The notes beneath the pieces are model-generated. The model was given only the letters and a program-made list of their open reading frames with translations, did not search any database and was not told where the DNA came from. 64,000 bases of DNA from JADLHS01 sp964561105 (GTDB lineage Bacteria; Verrucomicrobiota; Verrucomicrobiia; Limisphaerales; JADLHS01), in the NCBI GenBank assembly GCA_964561105.1, contig CAZLOH010000002.1:1-64000 (forward strand), given 5' to 3'. A program made the translations under genes and the position numbers. Positions 1-7,347 of this stretch are shown one piece after another (the stretch's first letter is position 1; the number at the start of each line of letters is the position of its first letter).

Positions 1-364
1 ACTTCCAACTCTGCTGACGCGATGAACTATCAATCCCGAAAGGCATTATCCCTAGGCCTGATACGGCTCCTGAGTAATCCACTACTGATGAACTGTGATA
101 TTCACGGGTAGGTTCTGGATCCCCCGAGACAGCAGTCGCGGTTGTACCAAGGCCGACCACATTAAGTATGTTTTGTGCCAACCAGCTCGCATCGCTTCCT
201 GGGTTATCACCGGCAAACCCTTTTGCAGTGCCCACGACATTAGCGGTGGAGTAATTCATCGGGAAGCCAAATACCAACGCAGCCCTAGCGCTTGTGATCG
301 CCCCTATTGAAATCACTGCGGTTAAAATCAGCCGAGAAATTTTTCCGACGTATTGGTTTTTCAT
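1..364 (-). CDS. Secreted protein, N-terminal part only (runs off left edge)
   Basis: An open frame of about 121 codons starts at ATG 364-362 on the minus strand and has no stop before base 1, so the gene is cut by the window edge. The start MKNQYVGKISRLILTAVIS is a basic n-region followed by a hydrophobic core and a Thr-Ser-Ala-Arg-Ala-Ala stretch, a good Sec signal peptide. GGAAA lies six bases upstream of the chosen ATG. An in-frame ATG four codons upstream is possible but its spacing to AGGA is too short. The visible mature part is rich in small and polar residues, as in PEP-CTERM or surface proteins of Verrucomicrobiota, but the C-terminus that would show this is outside the window. Function unknown. 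Confidence 0.6.
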   Translation of the reverse strand, partial: MKNQYVGKISRLILTAVISIGAITSARAALVFGFPMNYSTANVVGTAKGFAGDNPGSDASWLAQNILNVVGLGTTATAVSGDPEPTREYHSSSVVDYSGAVSGLGIMPFGIDSSSRQQSWK

Positions 365-748
365 AGTAGTTTCCATTTTCCTGATCTTTTTTCCGACCGG
401 CAGGTGACCAATCCACCAATGGCTGGACTTGCGAGTCGCAACGGCCTTCTGAACCTGCTGGCCTGATTTACTAACTTCCCCTCGGGAACAATTCCCGATT
501 AAGAATGTGTGTTTATACCGTGTGGCCGCCAATCTCATCTACCCCTTTTCGGGACATCTTTAGACACTTTTGGGACATGCTTTGCTGGCTACGGTTTGCG
601 ACGTCGTTGGTCGAAGGGGTACAAGATCCCAAACCGGGACGGGAGGCTGGCAATGCGTGACCCGCGACCGGGCATGAGACACGGCGAACCGTCCCTGACT
701 AAATTGACGGCATAATTCTCTGTTTGGCAAGGCATCGCCACCAAAGCT
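365..748. other. Gap without a convincing gene
   Basis: This stretch separates the leftmost secreted-protein gene from the insertion sequence. It must hold the promoter of the minus-strand gene. The only structure I see is a pair of 11-12-base direct repeats near 551-583, listed separately. Short reading frames here have neither ribosome-binding sites nor recognisable sequence. Confidence 0.5.
551..583. repeat. Direct repeat gggacat(c/g)..tt, two copies 21 bp apart
   Basis: Copy 1 is gggacatcttt at 551-561 and copy 2 gggacatgcttt at 572-583, each preceded by a T-run. Two copies two helical turns apart could be a protein-binding site or the leftover end of a mobile element. Nothing nearby decides between these. 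Confidence 0.35.
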
Positions 749-764
749 TCAGGGCTGACGCATA
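749..764 (+). repeat. Left terminal inverted repeat of the ISAs1 element
   Basis: The 16 bases match 1975-1990 in inverted orientation at 16/16 positions. The match stops on both sides (c against t inward, t against c outward), which fixes the ends. Confidence 0.88.
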
Positions 765-832
765 CCTCCCAACGAGTGAGATTTTGTGATTTTAGTATGT
801 ACTTTGTATTTACAATGCGTACATGAGAGGGG

Positions 833-1974
833 ATGCAAACGCATCTCAACTCAACGAACGTCACGAAAACACAACTCGTCCGTCTCCTCACGATCTCGGA
901 GGAAGTTCCCGATCCGCGTGTCACGGCCACGGTGGATCACGATCTGCCGGACCTCCTCACGATTTCCCTCTGCACCATCCTCTGCGGCGGCGACAGTTTC
1001 TACGACATGGAGGAGTTCGGTGAAGTTCGGCTCGACTGGTTGAAGACCTTCCTGCGGCTGCGCAACGGCGCCCCACGCACGACACCTACAACCGCGTCTT
1101 TCAAGCGCTAGATCCCGTGAAGTTCAGCGACTGTCTGAGCCGCTGGACGCAGAGTGTGCGCACGGTGCTGGGCGGTGAAGTGGTGGCGCTGGACGGTAAG
1201 GCTGTGCGCCGCGCGTTGAAGAAAGGCGAAGACCCGCGCGTGATCGTCAGCGCCTGGGCCACCGAGAGCGGGTTGCTCCTGGGCCAACGCAAAGTCAAAG
1301 ACAAGAGCAACGAAATCACCGCCGTGCCGGAACTTTTGCGTGCGCTGGAACTGGCCGGCTGCATCGTGACCGCGGACGCGCTGCACTGTCAGAAAAATAT
1401 CGCCAAAGAGATCAAGGAAGCCGACGCCGAGTACGTGCTGGCCCTCAAAGGCAACCAAGGCACGGCCTTCGCGGAAGTGAAATCATTTCTGGACGAAGCC
1501 ATCGCCCGGCAGGAAACGCACCTGGTCACCCTGGAAACGACCGACAAGGAACACGGCCGCCTGGAAGTGCGGCGCTACTGGCAAACCGAGCAGTTGGAGT
1601 GGTTTGCGGATCGGCAGGCCTGGGAAGGCTTGAAAAGCGTGGGCGTGGTGGAAGCGCGGCGCACGCTCAACGGAAAGGAAAGCGTGGAACGGCGCTACTA
1701 CCTGAGCAGCCTGGGCAACGATGCGGAGAAGTTTGCGCGGGCGGTGCGCGGCCACTGGGGCATCGAGAACCGTCTGCACTGGGTGCTGGACATGGTGTTC
1801 GGGGAGGACGACAGTCGCGCCCGCAGCGGGTATGCCGTCGAGGACCTGGCCGTCACGCGACGACTCGCCGTGAACCTGCTGCGAAGGGACAAAACCTGCA
1901 AACGCAGCCTCAAGGGCAAGCTACTGCGGGCCGCCCTTGACCCCGATTACCTCAAATCGATCCTCAAAAATTGA
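833..1974 (+). pseudogene. ISAs1-family transposase, broken by a one-base deletion
   Basis: Two frames together make one DDE transposase. Frame 1 (833-1111) encodes the N-terminal associated domain (DPRVTATVDHDL, SLCTILCGGDSFYDMEEFG). Frame 2, open to 1974, carries the catalytic part: Asp in ALDGKAVR, Asp in VTADALHCQK and Glu in HGRLEVRRYW, then the family ending RGHWGIENRLHWVLD. The join is at about 1076: ...NGAP in one frame should continue as SHDTYNRVFQALDPVKF in the next, and exactly one base is missing between cca and cac. An ATG at 1117 would start only the catalytic half. ISAs1 elements are not known for programmed frameshifting, so I call this a pseudogene; a sequencing error remains possible. 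Confidence 0.85.
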
Positions 1975-1990
1975 TATGCGTCAGCCCTGA
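1975..1990 (-). repeat. Right terminal inverted repeat of the ISAs1 element
   Basis: Exact inverted copy of 749-764. It begins directly after the transposase stop codon (1972-1974). Confidence 0.88.
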
Positions 1991-2253
1991 GGGGCGAATG
2001 ATTTTTTGGTGGGGCGAACGTCATCATTTCCAGAAACGGCTCGTCGGGAGCTCCACCCCACCGAATATGTCGCTACTGAACGGAGCTTGTCCTTTTCGGT
2101 TGGTCAAGTTCTACAAAGATGGTGCGCCGACGGCGCTTCGGTTCGCGTGGTTGGCGTATTTCGCGGTTGGGGAAACAACCAGCGCAATGCGACTGCTCTC
2201 CGGGACGGCGAGGCGAAAAACGGTTTTGAAAACGCGCTCCCGAATGTTTGTCG

Positions 2254-3114
2254 TTACGGAAGGGAGAGCAACTCCGCCCGCAACCGGCCCACGAACTGGC
2301 CCGGCAAATTCCAATCCAACGAGCCGGGTTCCATCGTCTCAGGCGCCACATGGCCGTCGCAGAAAACCACGTCGGCCCGGTGCGCGTGCCGAAAATGCGC
2401 GGTGGCTTCGCTGCGGTTCGTGTTCACATAATAGAATTCCTCCAGCAGCGGATTCTCCGGCGAGGCGGGCGGTTGGAAGATGTTCACCTGCGCCGCATCA
2501 GCCAGCAGCGCCATCGCACTCGGCCGCGTGATTTTACCGAACTTCACGGCCGACTGACCCAGCTGGAGGTTGTAGCCGTAACCATACGTCGCGCCGCGCG
2601 CTTTAAGTTTGAATCGGGCCAGGGCGTAGTTGAGCGACGGGCACGATTCCACACCCCGCCCTGCCAGATAGGGGAAAAGCGCGCCAGTGGTGGCATCGAA
2701 GGCGCGTTCGCCTTCCGCGCCCGGGCCCAGCCAGCCGAACCAAAAAAGCTGGCCACCATTGGTGAACCCGCTGGTGTAGCGGAAACAATTTCCCGCGTTG
2801 TCGTCCCAGTAAAGGTGGGCGGCCAGCCCAAGTTGGTGCAGGTTGCTCACGCATTTGATTCGATGCGCCGCGGACTTGCTGCGCGCGAGCGCCGGCAGCA
2901 GCAGCGCGGCGAGAACTCCGATGACAGCGGTGACGACCAGCAACTCAATCAAGGTGAAGGCGCACCGATGGGAAACTTCCAGCTCCCGATTTCTCGGCTC
3001 AAAGTGATCCGTTTCACCAAGCCACAATCGTAGCCGGAGTTCGCTCGTTTGGTATTTGTGATTTGGCGATTCTCCGGGACGTGGAGACTGGCGCTGGGAG
3101 TTGCTGAAGTTCAT
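2254..3114 (-). CDS. Prepilin-type N-terminal cleavage/methylation domain protein (H-X9-DG type)
   Basis: The protein is exported through a type II secretion/type IV pilus-like route: the peptidase site and hydrophobic helix CAFTLIELLVVTAVIGVLAA is clear, with the +5 glutamate. After it come NLHQLGLAAHLYWDDNAGN, common to this Verrucomicrobia/Planctomycetes group, and a C-terminal H...DVVFCDGHV block (the H-X9-DG signature). I chose ATG 3114 because it overlaps the stop of the upstream gene as ATGA, giving 286 residues; a longer frame runs to 3222 but has no support. The leader before the cleavage site is long (about 50 residues), as in other verrucomicrobial members. Exact substrate or structural role is unknown. 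Confidence 0.8.
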   Translation of the reverse strand: MNFSNSQRQSPRPGESPNHKYQTSELRLRLWLGETDHFEPRNRELEVSHRCAFTLIELLVVTAVIGVLAALLLPALARSKSAAHRIKCVSNLHQLGLAAHLYWDDNAGNCFRYTSGFTNGGQLFWFGWLGPGAEGERAFDATTGALFPYLAGRGVESCPSLNYALARFKLKARGATYGYGYNLQLGQSAVKFGKITRPSAMALLADAAQVNIFQPPASPENPLLEEFYYVNTNRSEATAHFRHAHRADVVFCDGHVAPETMEPGSLDWNLPGQFVGRLRAELLSLP

Positions 3115-4595
3115 GGCCTTTGAGCCTTCACACGATAGGCCGCGTTCCCGGCGGGCGGATTCGTGTCCGTCAGTGTCAGTCCAGCGCCGTTGCCGGGCGT
3201 GACGGGTGACACCGTGTTCCACAACTGCAAATCGGAAGTCCGCTCCAGCGTGTAGAGCCAGTTCGTGCGACTGCTAAATTGCACCTGCCAGCCCGCACTC
3301 GCGAAACCACCCGAGAGATTTTCCACCGGTGCGGGCGGGGTGACGACGACGAAGTTATCCACGACACCGTGAGCCAGCACCGAGCCAATATCGCGAACGT
3401 CGCTGTAGCTGCTCACGGCCAGAGTCGCCACACGGAAGTCAAAATTGGTCGGCACCTGAATGGTTTGCGTCAGGCCATATTGCGCGCCGTGGTGGCTGAT
3501 GATGGTGGTCAAGGTCAGGGTTGCGGCCTGATAAGCCATCGCCACACGGAAGGTTTCGCCGGGCGTCAGTTCCAGCAGATTATCGTCGTTGTAGAGCCAG
3601 ACGTTGTTCGTGGAAACTATGACCTGATCAATTGTGGGCAGAAAGGCATCGAACGCGGGAAAGAAATTAAATTCGACCAGATTCCGCGGACCGTACGTGG
3701 CATTGACGCCCGCGCCCCGGGAAAAATTGGGATCGGTGGCTTGAGCCAGATTCAGAAAACCGAGGGCGACGGGCGCGGCGTAGGGCTTGCCCGGCGTCGT
3801 TCCGCACGCATAGTCCGTGAAGGTCAAATCGAAGCTCAGGCTGAAGTCATCGTCGCGCGCGAGGATCGTTCCCAGGGAGCGATGAAAGTAACTGTTGGTT
3901 TGCGCGGAATCCCAGGTGACGTGGAGATTTTGATTCGTGCGATCCCAGTGAAAGAGATTGGTGTTGCCGAAAATCTCCCAACCGTTTTCCGCGGGATCGG
4001 TGGAGAAATCCTCGGTGAAGGTGTCCGCTGGCATCACGACTGGCAGGCAAAGCGCCAGCCAGACGGCCAACCCAAGCGCTCGTGAAACCCGGGCCGCGCG
4101 CTTCGCATTCAGCCTGGCTTGGCCTCGATTAAGCGGAGAAGGAATTGCATCCGCTCGTCGGCGATTATCGAGTGTCGCGCTGTGCGACCGCTCCTCGGCG
4201 TCCGCCTCGTTACCTCGGCGGCTACGGCGGGACGGTTCGGGGGGAGAATTCTCCGCGCTTGGTTTGCGCGAAAATTCTCGTAACTGGGTGCTGCAACCTT
4301 GTGCTTCACCGGAAGCAAAAGGTAGCAAGCGTGCGATTGCCGGTTCGTGGGACGGAGTTGCCGCCGACTCGCATTGAAACGCGGTGGCGCAGGTGCGGCA
4401 GATGCAGGCGCGATGGCGCTCTGCGACAGGCACGCGCGCGAGCAGTTCCTCCGGAATCGTGATGGACAGGCACCAGCAGGGTCCTGGACACGCCATCGCG
4501 CAAAGCTGGCAGGCGTTCGGATTTCCGCACAGCGGACAGCGGGCCGGATCACCGCCCACCGTCGGAGCAGTTCGGAAAGAAGCAACGCGAGACAT
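3111..4595 (-). CDS. Cysteine-rich CWC domain joined in frame to a secreted beta-sandwich-like protein
   Basis: One uninterrupted frame of 494 residues carries what look like two genes. Residues about 14-60 match the small cysteine-rich CWC family: CPLCGNPNACQLC, PGPCWC, RACICRTCATAF, probably metal binding. Such proteins normally end here. A low-complexity linker follows (about 70 codons) that contains one arm of a palindromic repeat (4202-4225). Next come a signal-peptide-like stretch ALGLAVWLALCLPVVMPAD and a secreted protein starting DTFTEDFSTDPAENGWEIFG, ending in the module W.vqF...W.YtLErt.dLq.W..v...YRV common in verrucomicrobial exported proteins. I find no good ATG/GTG start for the second half in frame; only a TTG inside the signal region. 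The fusion may be real, or a stop or start may have been lost. The 3' end overlaps the prepilin-like gene by four bases. Confidence 0.6.
   Translation of the reverse strand: MSRVASFRTAPTVGGDPARCPLCGNPNACQLCAMACPGPCWCLSITIPEELLARVPVAERHRACICRTCATAFQCESAATPSHEPAIARLLPFASGEAQGCSTQLREFSRKPSAENSPPEPSRRSRRGNEADAEERSHSATLDNRRRADAIPSPLNRGQARLNAKRAARVSRALGLAVWLALCLPVVMPADTFTEDFSTDPAENGWEIFGNTNLFHWDRTNQNLHVTWDSAQTNSYFHRSLGTILARDDDFSLSFDLTFTDYACGTTPGKPYAAPVALGFLNLAQATDPNFSRGAGVNATYGPRNLVEFNFFPAFDAFLPTIDQVIVSTNNVWLYNDDNLLELTPGETFRVAMAYQAATLTLTTIISHHGAQYGLTQTIQVPTNFDFRVATLAVSSYSDVRDIGSVLAHGVVDNFVVVTPPAPVENLSGGFASAGWQVQFSSRTNWLYTLERTSDLQLWNTVSPVTPGNGAGLTLTDTNPPAGNAAYRVKAQRP
4202..4225. repeat. Single arm of the gtagccgcc... 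palindromic repeat
   Basis: Sequence from 4202 (ccgcctcgttacctcggc...) matches the right arm of the intergenic palindrome at 5560-5583 at 23/24 bases. It sits inside the linker of the CWC fusion frame. The opposite arm is not well preserved, so this is a half or decayed copy. Confidence 0.6.
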
Positions 4596-4611
4596 GCGGG
4601 TGAAGCGAAAG

Positions 4612-5430
4612 TTACCGCCGCCGCGTCGCCCAGAGCGCCAAAGAGGCGAGGACGAGAATGGCTGCACTCGCCGGCTCTGGCACCACGGCGAAACCGTCAA
4701 TTTCCACATCACCACCCAGGCTCTCCACCCGCACGAAATTGATTTGGGTGAGCGAGACGGCATCGCCGTTGTCATCCTGCGCCCACGAGATGTCGAAGCC
4801 CGCACCGCCGGCGGCCCCGTGGAGGAGCGACCGGATTCCGGCAAGGTCGTGCCCGGCGAAGTCGGCCCGGGTGAGCGCCGGGTCCACCGGCAACGTGAAG
4901 TCTCCGCTGCCGTCCGTCGGGAAGTATCGGTCCACTTGCGGAGCCCACATCGGATTCAAGGTGAAGAAGTGGGTGCCATCGGCGCTCACTGAAACGCGCG
5001 TGGCGGTGGCATCACTGCCGAACAATGAGCCGTCCGTGGCGGGTGTCCCGATCCAGGTGAAGGTGTTGGGGTCAAACTCGTTGGTGACGACAAAGCCCGC
5101 GTTGCCAAAAACATTGAAGTCGAGGCCGAACGGATTGCCGGGCCGGTTGAGGATGGGCGAAAAAAATTGCACGGTCACCGAACCGCCCGTGCCGAGGGAG
5201 ACGACCTGGCTCGACAGGTAGGGCGGATTGAACGGGTCCACCGGCCCGCCAAACGTGCCCGGAGTAACGCGCGATGGCTCCCCCAGCGCCGACCCGGGCG
5301 TGTTGAAGCCGGGTTGGTAGCCCGTGCCGGGGGTGTAGGAAACCACGGCATCCGCGTACTGCGCAACGGTGACGAGGGGGACGAACAACGCGCCGGCAAC
5401 GGCCAGCGACAACAACTGATATTTTTTCAT
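4612..5430 (-). CDS. PEP-CTERM sorting-domain protein
   Basis: A 272-residue exported protein with a signal peptide (MKKYQLLSLAVAGALFVPL) and a C-terminal sorting signal: VVPEPASAAILV, a hydrophobic helix and a final Arg-Arg-Arg. Family knowledge: such proteins are held by the helix, cut by an exosortase and usually delivered to the cell surface or matrix. The body contains GSVTVQFFSPILNRPGNPFGLDFNVFGNAGF, a pattern common in uncharacterised PEP-CTERM proteins, and a VEIDGFAVV stretch just before the signal. ATG 5430 is chosen because it starts the signal peptide; an open extension to 5865 has no support. The CWC gene starts 16 bases downstream and is probably co-transcribed. No exosortase gene is in the window. 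Confidence 0.85.
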   Translation of the reverse strand: MKKYQLLSLAVAGALFVPLVTVAQYADAVVSYTPGTGYQPGFNTPGSALGEPSRVTPGTFGGPVDPFNPPYLSSQVVSLGTGGSVTVQFFSPILNRPGNPFGLDFNVFGNAGFVVTNEFDPNTFTWIGTPATDGSLFGSDATATRVSVSADGTHFFTLNPMWAPQVDRYFPTDGSGDFTLPVDPALTRADFAGHDLAGIRSLLHGAAGGAGFDISWAQDDNGDAVSLTQINFVRVESLGGDVEIDGFAVVPEPASAAILVLASLALWATRRR

Positions 5431-6115
5431 GCTGATCTTTCTGTTGAATTCCGCCGATGAAGACGGAACGGGTTTTGGTTTCAGAGAGACCAGCGCGAAA
5501 GAGGAAGGGAGCTTCGTAGCCGCCGACGTAAGGAGGCGGATTCCGATGCCGGGTTGTGGCCGCCTCGTTAGCTCGGCGGCTACAACAAAAACGCCTTCAT
5601 CCCACGCAAAACGGAGAATGAAGGCATTCAGCGAATCCCGCCACAAACAGAGTGGCAGGCTGGCCTCATCCTTCTCTTGGCGGAGAAGTGGCTGAACGCG
5701 ATGGGAGCTTTGGGTTGAGAGTTGAGCGAAGGGCGGCCGGACCGCACCTTGCGTTTTCAACTCCAATTTCCGCTCCCCACCATTTTCAGCCGGACGAGTG
5801 CCATCAAACTTGATATCCTGACTCCGGGCTTCAATCCTCACTCCCGCCTTCCCGCTGAAGTTCACTCACTCAACAGTGGCTCGTGGGAGCTTGTAGTCCG
5901 ATACAGTGGCGCAACCGTCGCCGATTCTCACGGCGTTCCCTGCATTTGACGGCAACTAATTGGCGGACACGCGCCCGCCGGTTTCAAAGAGCGCCACGGT
6001 TCTACGCCCGCGAATGAACATTGCCAAGCAAAATCTCGATCCATCTTTTCGTCGCCCCGACGGCCACGTCAAATTTCTTGGCGGAGCCGGAGTTTCAACC
6101 TTACACTTTCCGTGT
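5431..6115. other. Intergenic stretch with a palindromic repeat, no gene seen
   Basis: This 685-base gap lies between the divergent PEP-CTERM and SCO1 genes and must contain both promoters. It holds the palindrome at 5516-5583 and a further weak hairpin (gccttcat ... atgaaggc near 5595-5627). Small open frames here lack ribosome-binding sites and recognisable sequence. Confidence 0.5.
5516..5583. repeat. REP-like palindromic element, 24-bp arms
   Basis: Left arm 5516-5539 (gtagccgccgacgtaaggag...) and right arm 5560-5583 pair at 21 of 24 positions around a 20-base loop. Related arms occur at 4202-4225 and, diverged, at 12057-12126. This looks like a short dispersed palindrome family in this genome. 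Confidence 0.75.
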
Positions 6116-6775
6116 ATGGCCGACGCCTCGCAAAAAATTTCCCGCACCATCTGGATTGGAATCGGCCTGGTGATTGTCCTGATGGCGGCCACACTCGTCC
6201 TTTCCAAAGCCAAACCCCGGCAGCGGCAGAGAAACATCGCCCCCGCGGTGATCGGGCCGGTCGCAGATTTTGCGCTGACCAACCAGGCCGGGCAGACGGT
6301 CACGCTCGCCGATTTGCGCGGCCGGGTCTGGGTGGCGGACATTATTTTTACGCGCTGTGCCGGGCCGTGTCCGCGCATGAGCCGGCGGATGGCCTCGCTC
6401 CAGGCGGCATTGCCCTCCGGCAGCGCGGTACGGCTGGTGTCGCTGACCACGGATCCGGAATTTGACACGCCCGAAGTCCTCGCCCGCTACGCCACCCGGT
6501 ATGGAGCCGATCCGAAGCGCTGGCAATTTCTCACCGGCACAAAGAAGGCGATCGTGGATCTGTCCATGGACAGCCTCAAGCTCGGCTCGGTGCCGGTCAA
6601 ACCGGAAGAGCGCGCGAACGAAAACGACCTGTTCATCCACAGCACTTACTTCGTGGTGGTGGATCCGCAGGCGCGCTTACGCCGGGTGTTCGAGTCGTCC
6701 GGCGAGGGCATTGAATGGACGAACGTGCAACGGGACATCCTGGCCACCGTTCGCGCGCTGGAGCACACGCCATGA
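6116..6775 (+). CDS. SCO1/SenC family copper chaperone for cytochrome c oxidase
   Basis: A 219-residue membrane-anchored thioredoxin-fold protein that in this family delivers copper to, or reduces, the CuA site of cytochrome oxidase subunit II. One transmembrane helix (about residues 11-31) is followed by FALTNQAGQTVTLADLRGRVWVADIIFTRC. The copper-binding set is visible: CAGPC and a distal His in LFIHSTYFVVVDP. ATG 6116 starts directly before the anchor; an in-frame extension to 5960 is not needed. The next gene overlaps by four bases (ATGA), so the two are translationally coupled. The oxidase itself is 14 kb away in the window. Confidence 0.87.
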   Translation: MADASQKISRTIWIGIGLVIVLMAATLVLSKAKPRQRQRNIAPAVIGPVADFALTNQAGQTVTLADLRGRVWVADIIFTRCAGPCPRMSRRMASLQAALPSGSAVRLVSLTTDPEFDTPEVLARYATRYGADPKRWQFLTGTKKAIVDLSMDSLKLGSVPVKPEERANENDLFIHSTYFVVVDPQARLRRVFESSGEGIEWTNVQRDILATVRALEHTP

Positions 6776-7215
6776 GCTTCACCGATCTGCCCGCAGTCAA
6801 TGCCAGTCTGAATGGCTTGAGCGCCGCCCTGTTGACGGCTGGCTTCGTCTGCATCAAGCGCGGGAACAAAACGGCGCATCGCAACTGCATGGTGGCGGCG
6901 CTGGCGACCTCGACCGCTTTCCTCGTCTGTTATCTCTATTACCACCATCAGATGAAACAGGTTTATGGGGAAGGCCACACCCGGTTTCTGAACCCGGCCT
7001 GGTTTCGCCCGATCTACCTGACGATTCTGTTCACCCATCTCGTCGGGGCGTTCGTGATTGTGCCGCTGGTGATCATGACGGTCAGCCGGGCGGTGCGGCG
7101 AAAATTTGAACTGCACAAAAAAATCGCCCGCTGGACGTGGCCGATCTGGATGTATGTCTCCGTGACCGGCGTGGTCATTTACTGGCTGCTTTATCACAAA
7201 TTTCCGCAGCGCTAG
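6772..7215 (+). CDS. DUF420 family membrane protein, oxidase assembly (CtaM/YozB-like)
   Basis: A 147-residue protein with four predicted helices: a start region LPAVNASLNGLSAALLTAGF, then CMVAALATSTAFLVCYLYYHH, IYLTILFTHLVGAFVIVPLVI and WPIWMYVSVTGVVIYWLLY. Conserved His residues (RNCM/YHHQ, FTHLV, ELHKKIARWTWP) match the DUF420 family, whose member CtaM in Gram-positives is needed for heme A oxidase maturation. The start ATG overlaps the SCO1 stop, supporting joint expression for oxidase assembly. The longer frame from 6715 is rejected because it would overlap SCO1 widely. Confidence 0.82.
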   Translation: MSFTDLPAVNASLNGLSAALLTAGFVCIKRGNKTAHRNCMVAALATSTAFLVCYLYYHHQMKQVYGEGHTRFLNPAWFRPIYLTILFTHLVGAFVIVPLVIMTVSRAVRRKFELHKKIARWTWPIWMYVSVTGVVIYWLLYHKFPQR

Positions 7216-7347
7216 ACCGCGGCGTCAGGCGGAAGCGCGCCGCGTTTTTCTCCTTGCACTTTACCATTGCGGGAAGTCGGCGCCCGGCGTTAAAGTCGCG
7301 CCAACAGCAAGCCACACAAACGCGAACAGCACAACCAAAGGTGTCTT

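Larger units (their letters stand above)
749..1990 (+). mobile_element. ISAs1-family insertion sequence
   Basis: The element is defined by perfect 16-bp terminal inverted repeats, tcagggctgacgcata at 749-764 and its reverse complement at 1975-1990, enclosing a single transposase gene split by a frameshift. The length of about 1.24 kb and the CAGGGCTGA tip fit the ISAs1 family. I see no matching target-site duplication in the flanks (left ends ...ccaaagct, right begins ggggcgaatg), so the copy is old, rearranged, or the flank was lost. With its transposase broken it is probably immobile on its own. Confidence 0.88.

Noticed and set aside
4109..4585. 158-codon minus-strand frame overlapping the CWC fusion
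   Set aside because: Out-of-frame shadow of the CWC region; lacks the Cys pattern, which lies in the other frame.
5722..5949. 75-codon frame before SCO1
   Set aside because: No ribosome site and no recognisable sequence; lies in a gap with repeats.
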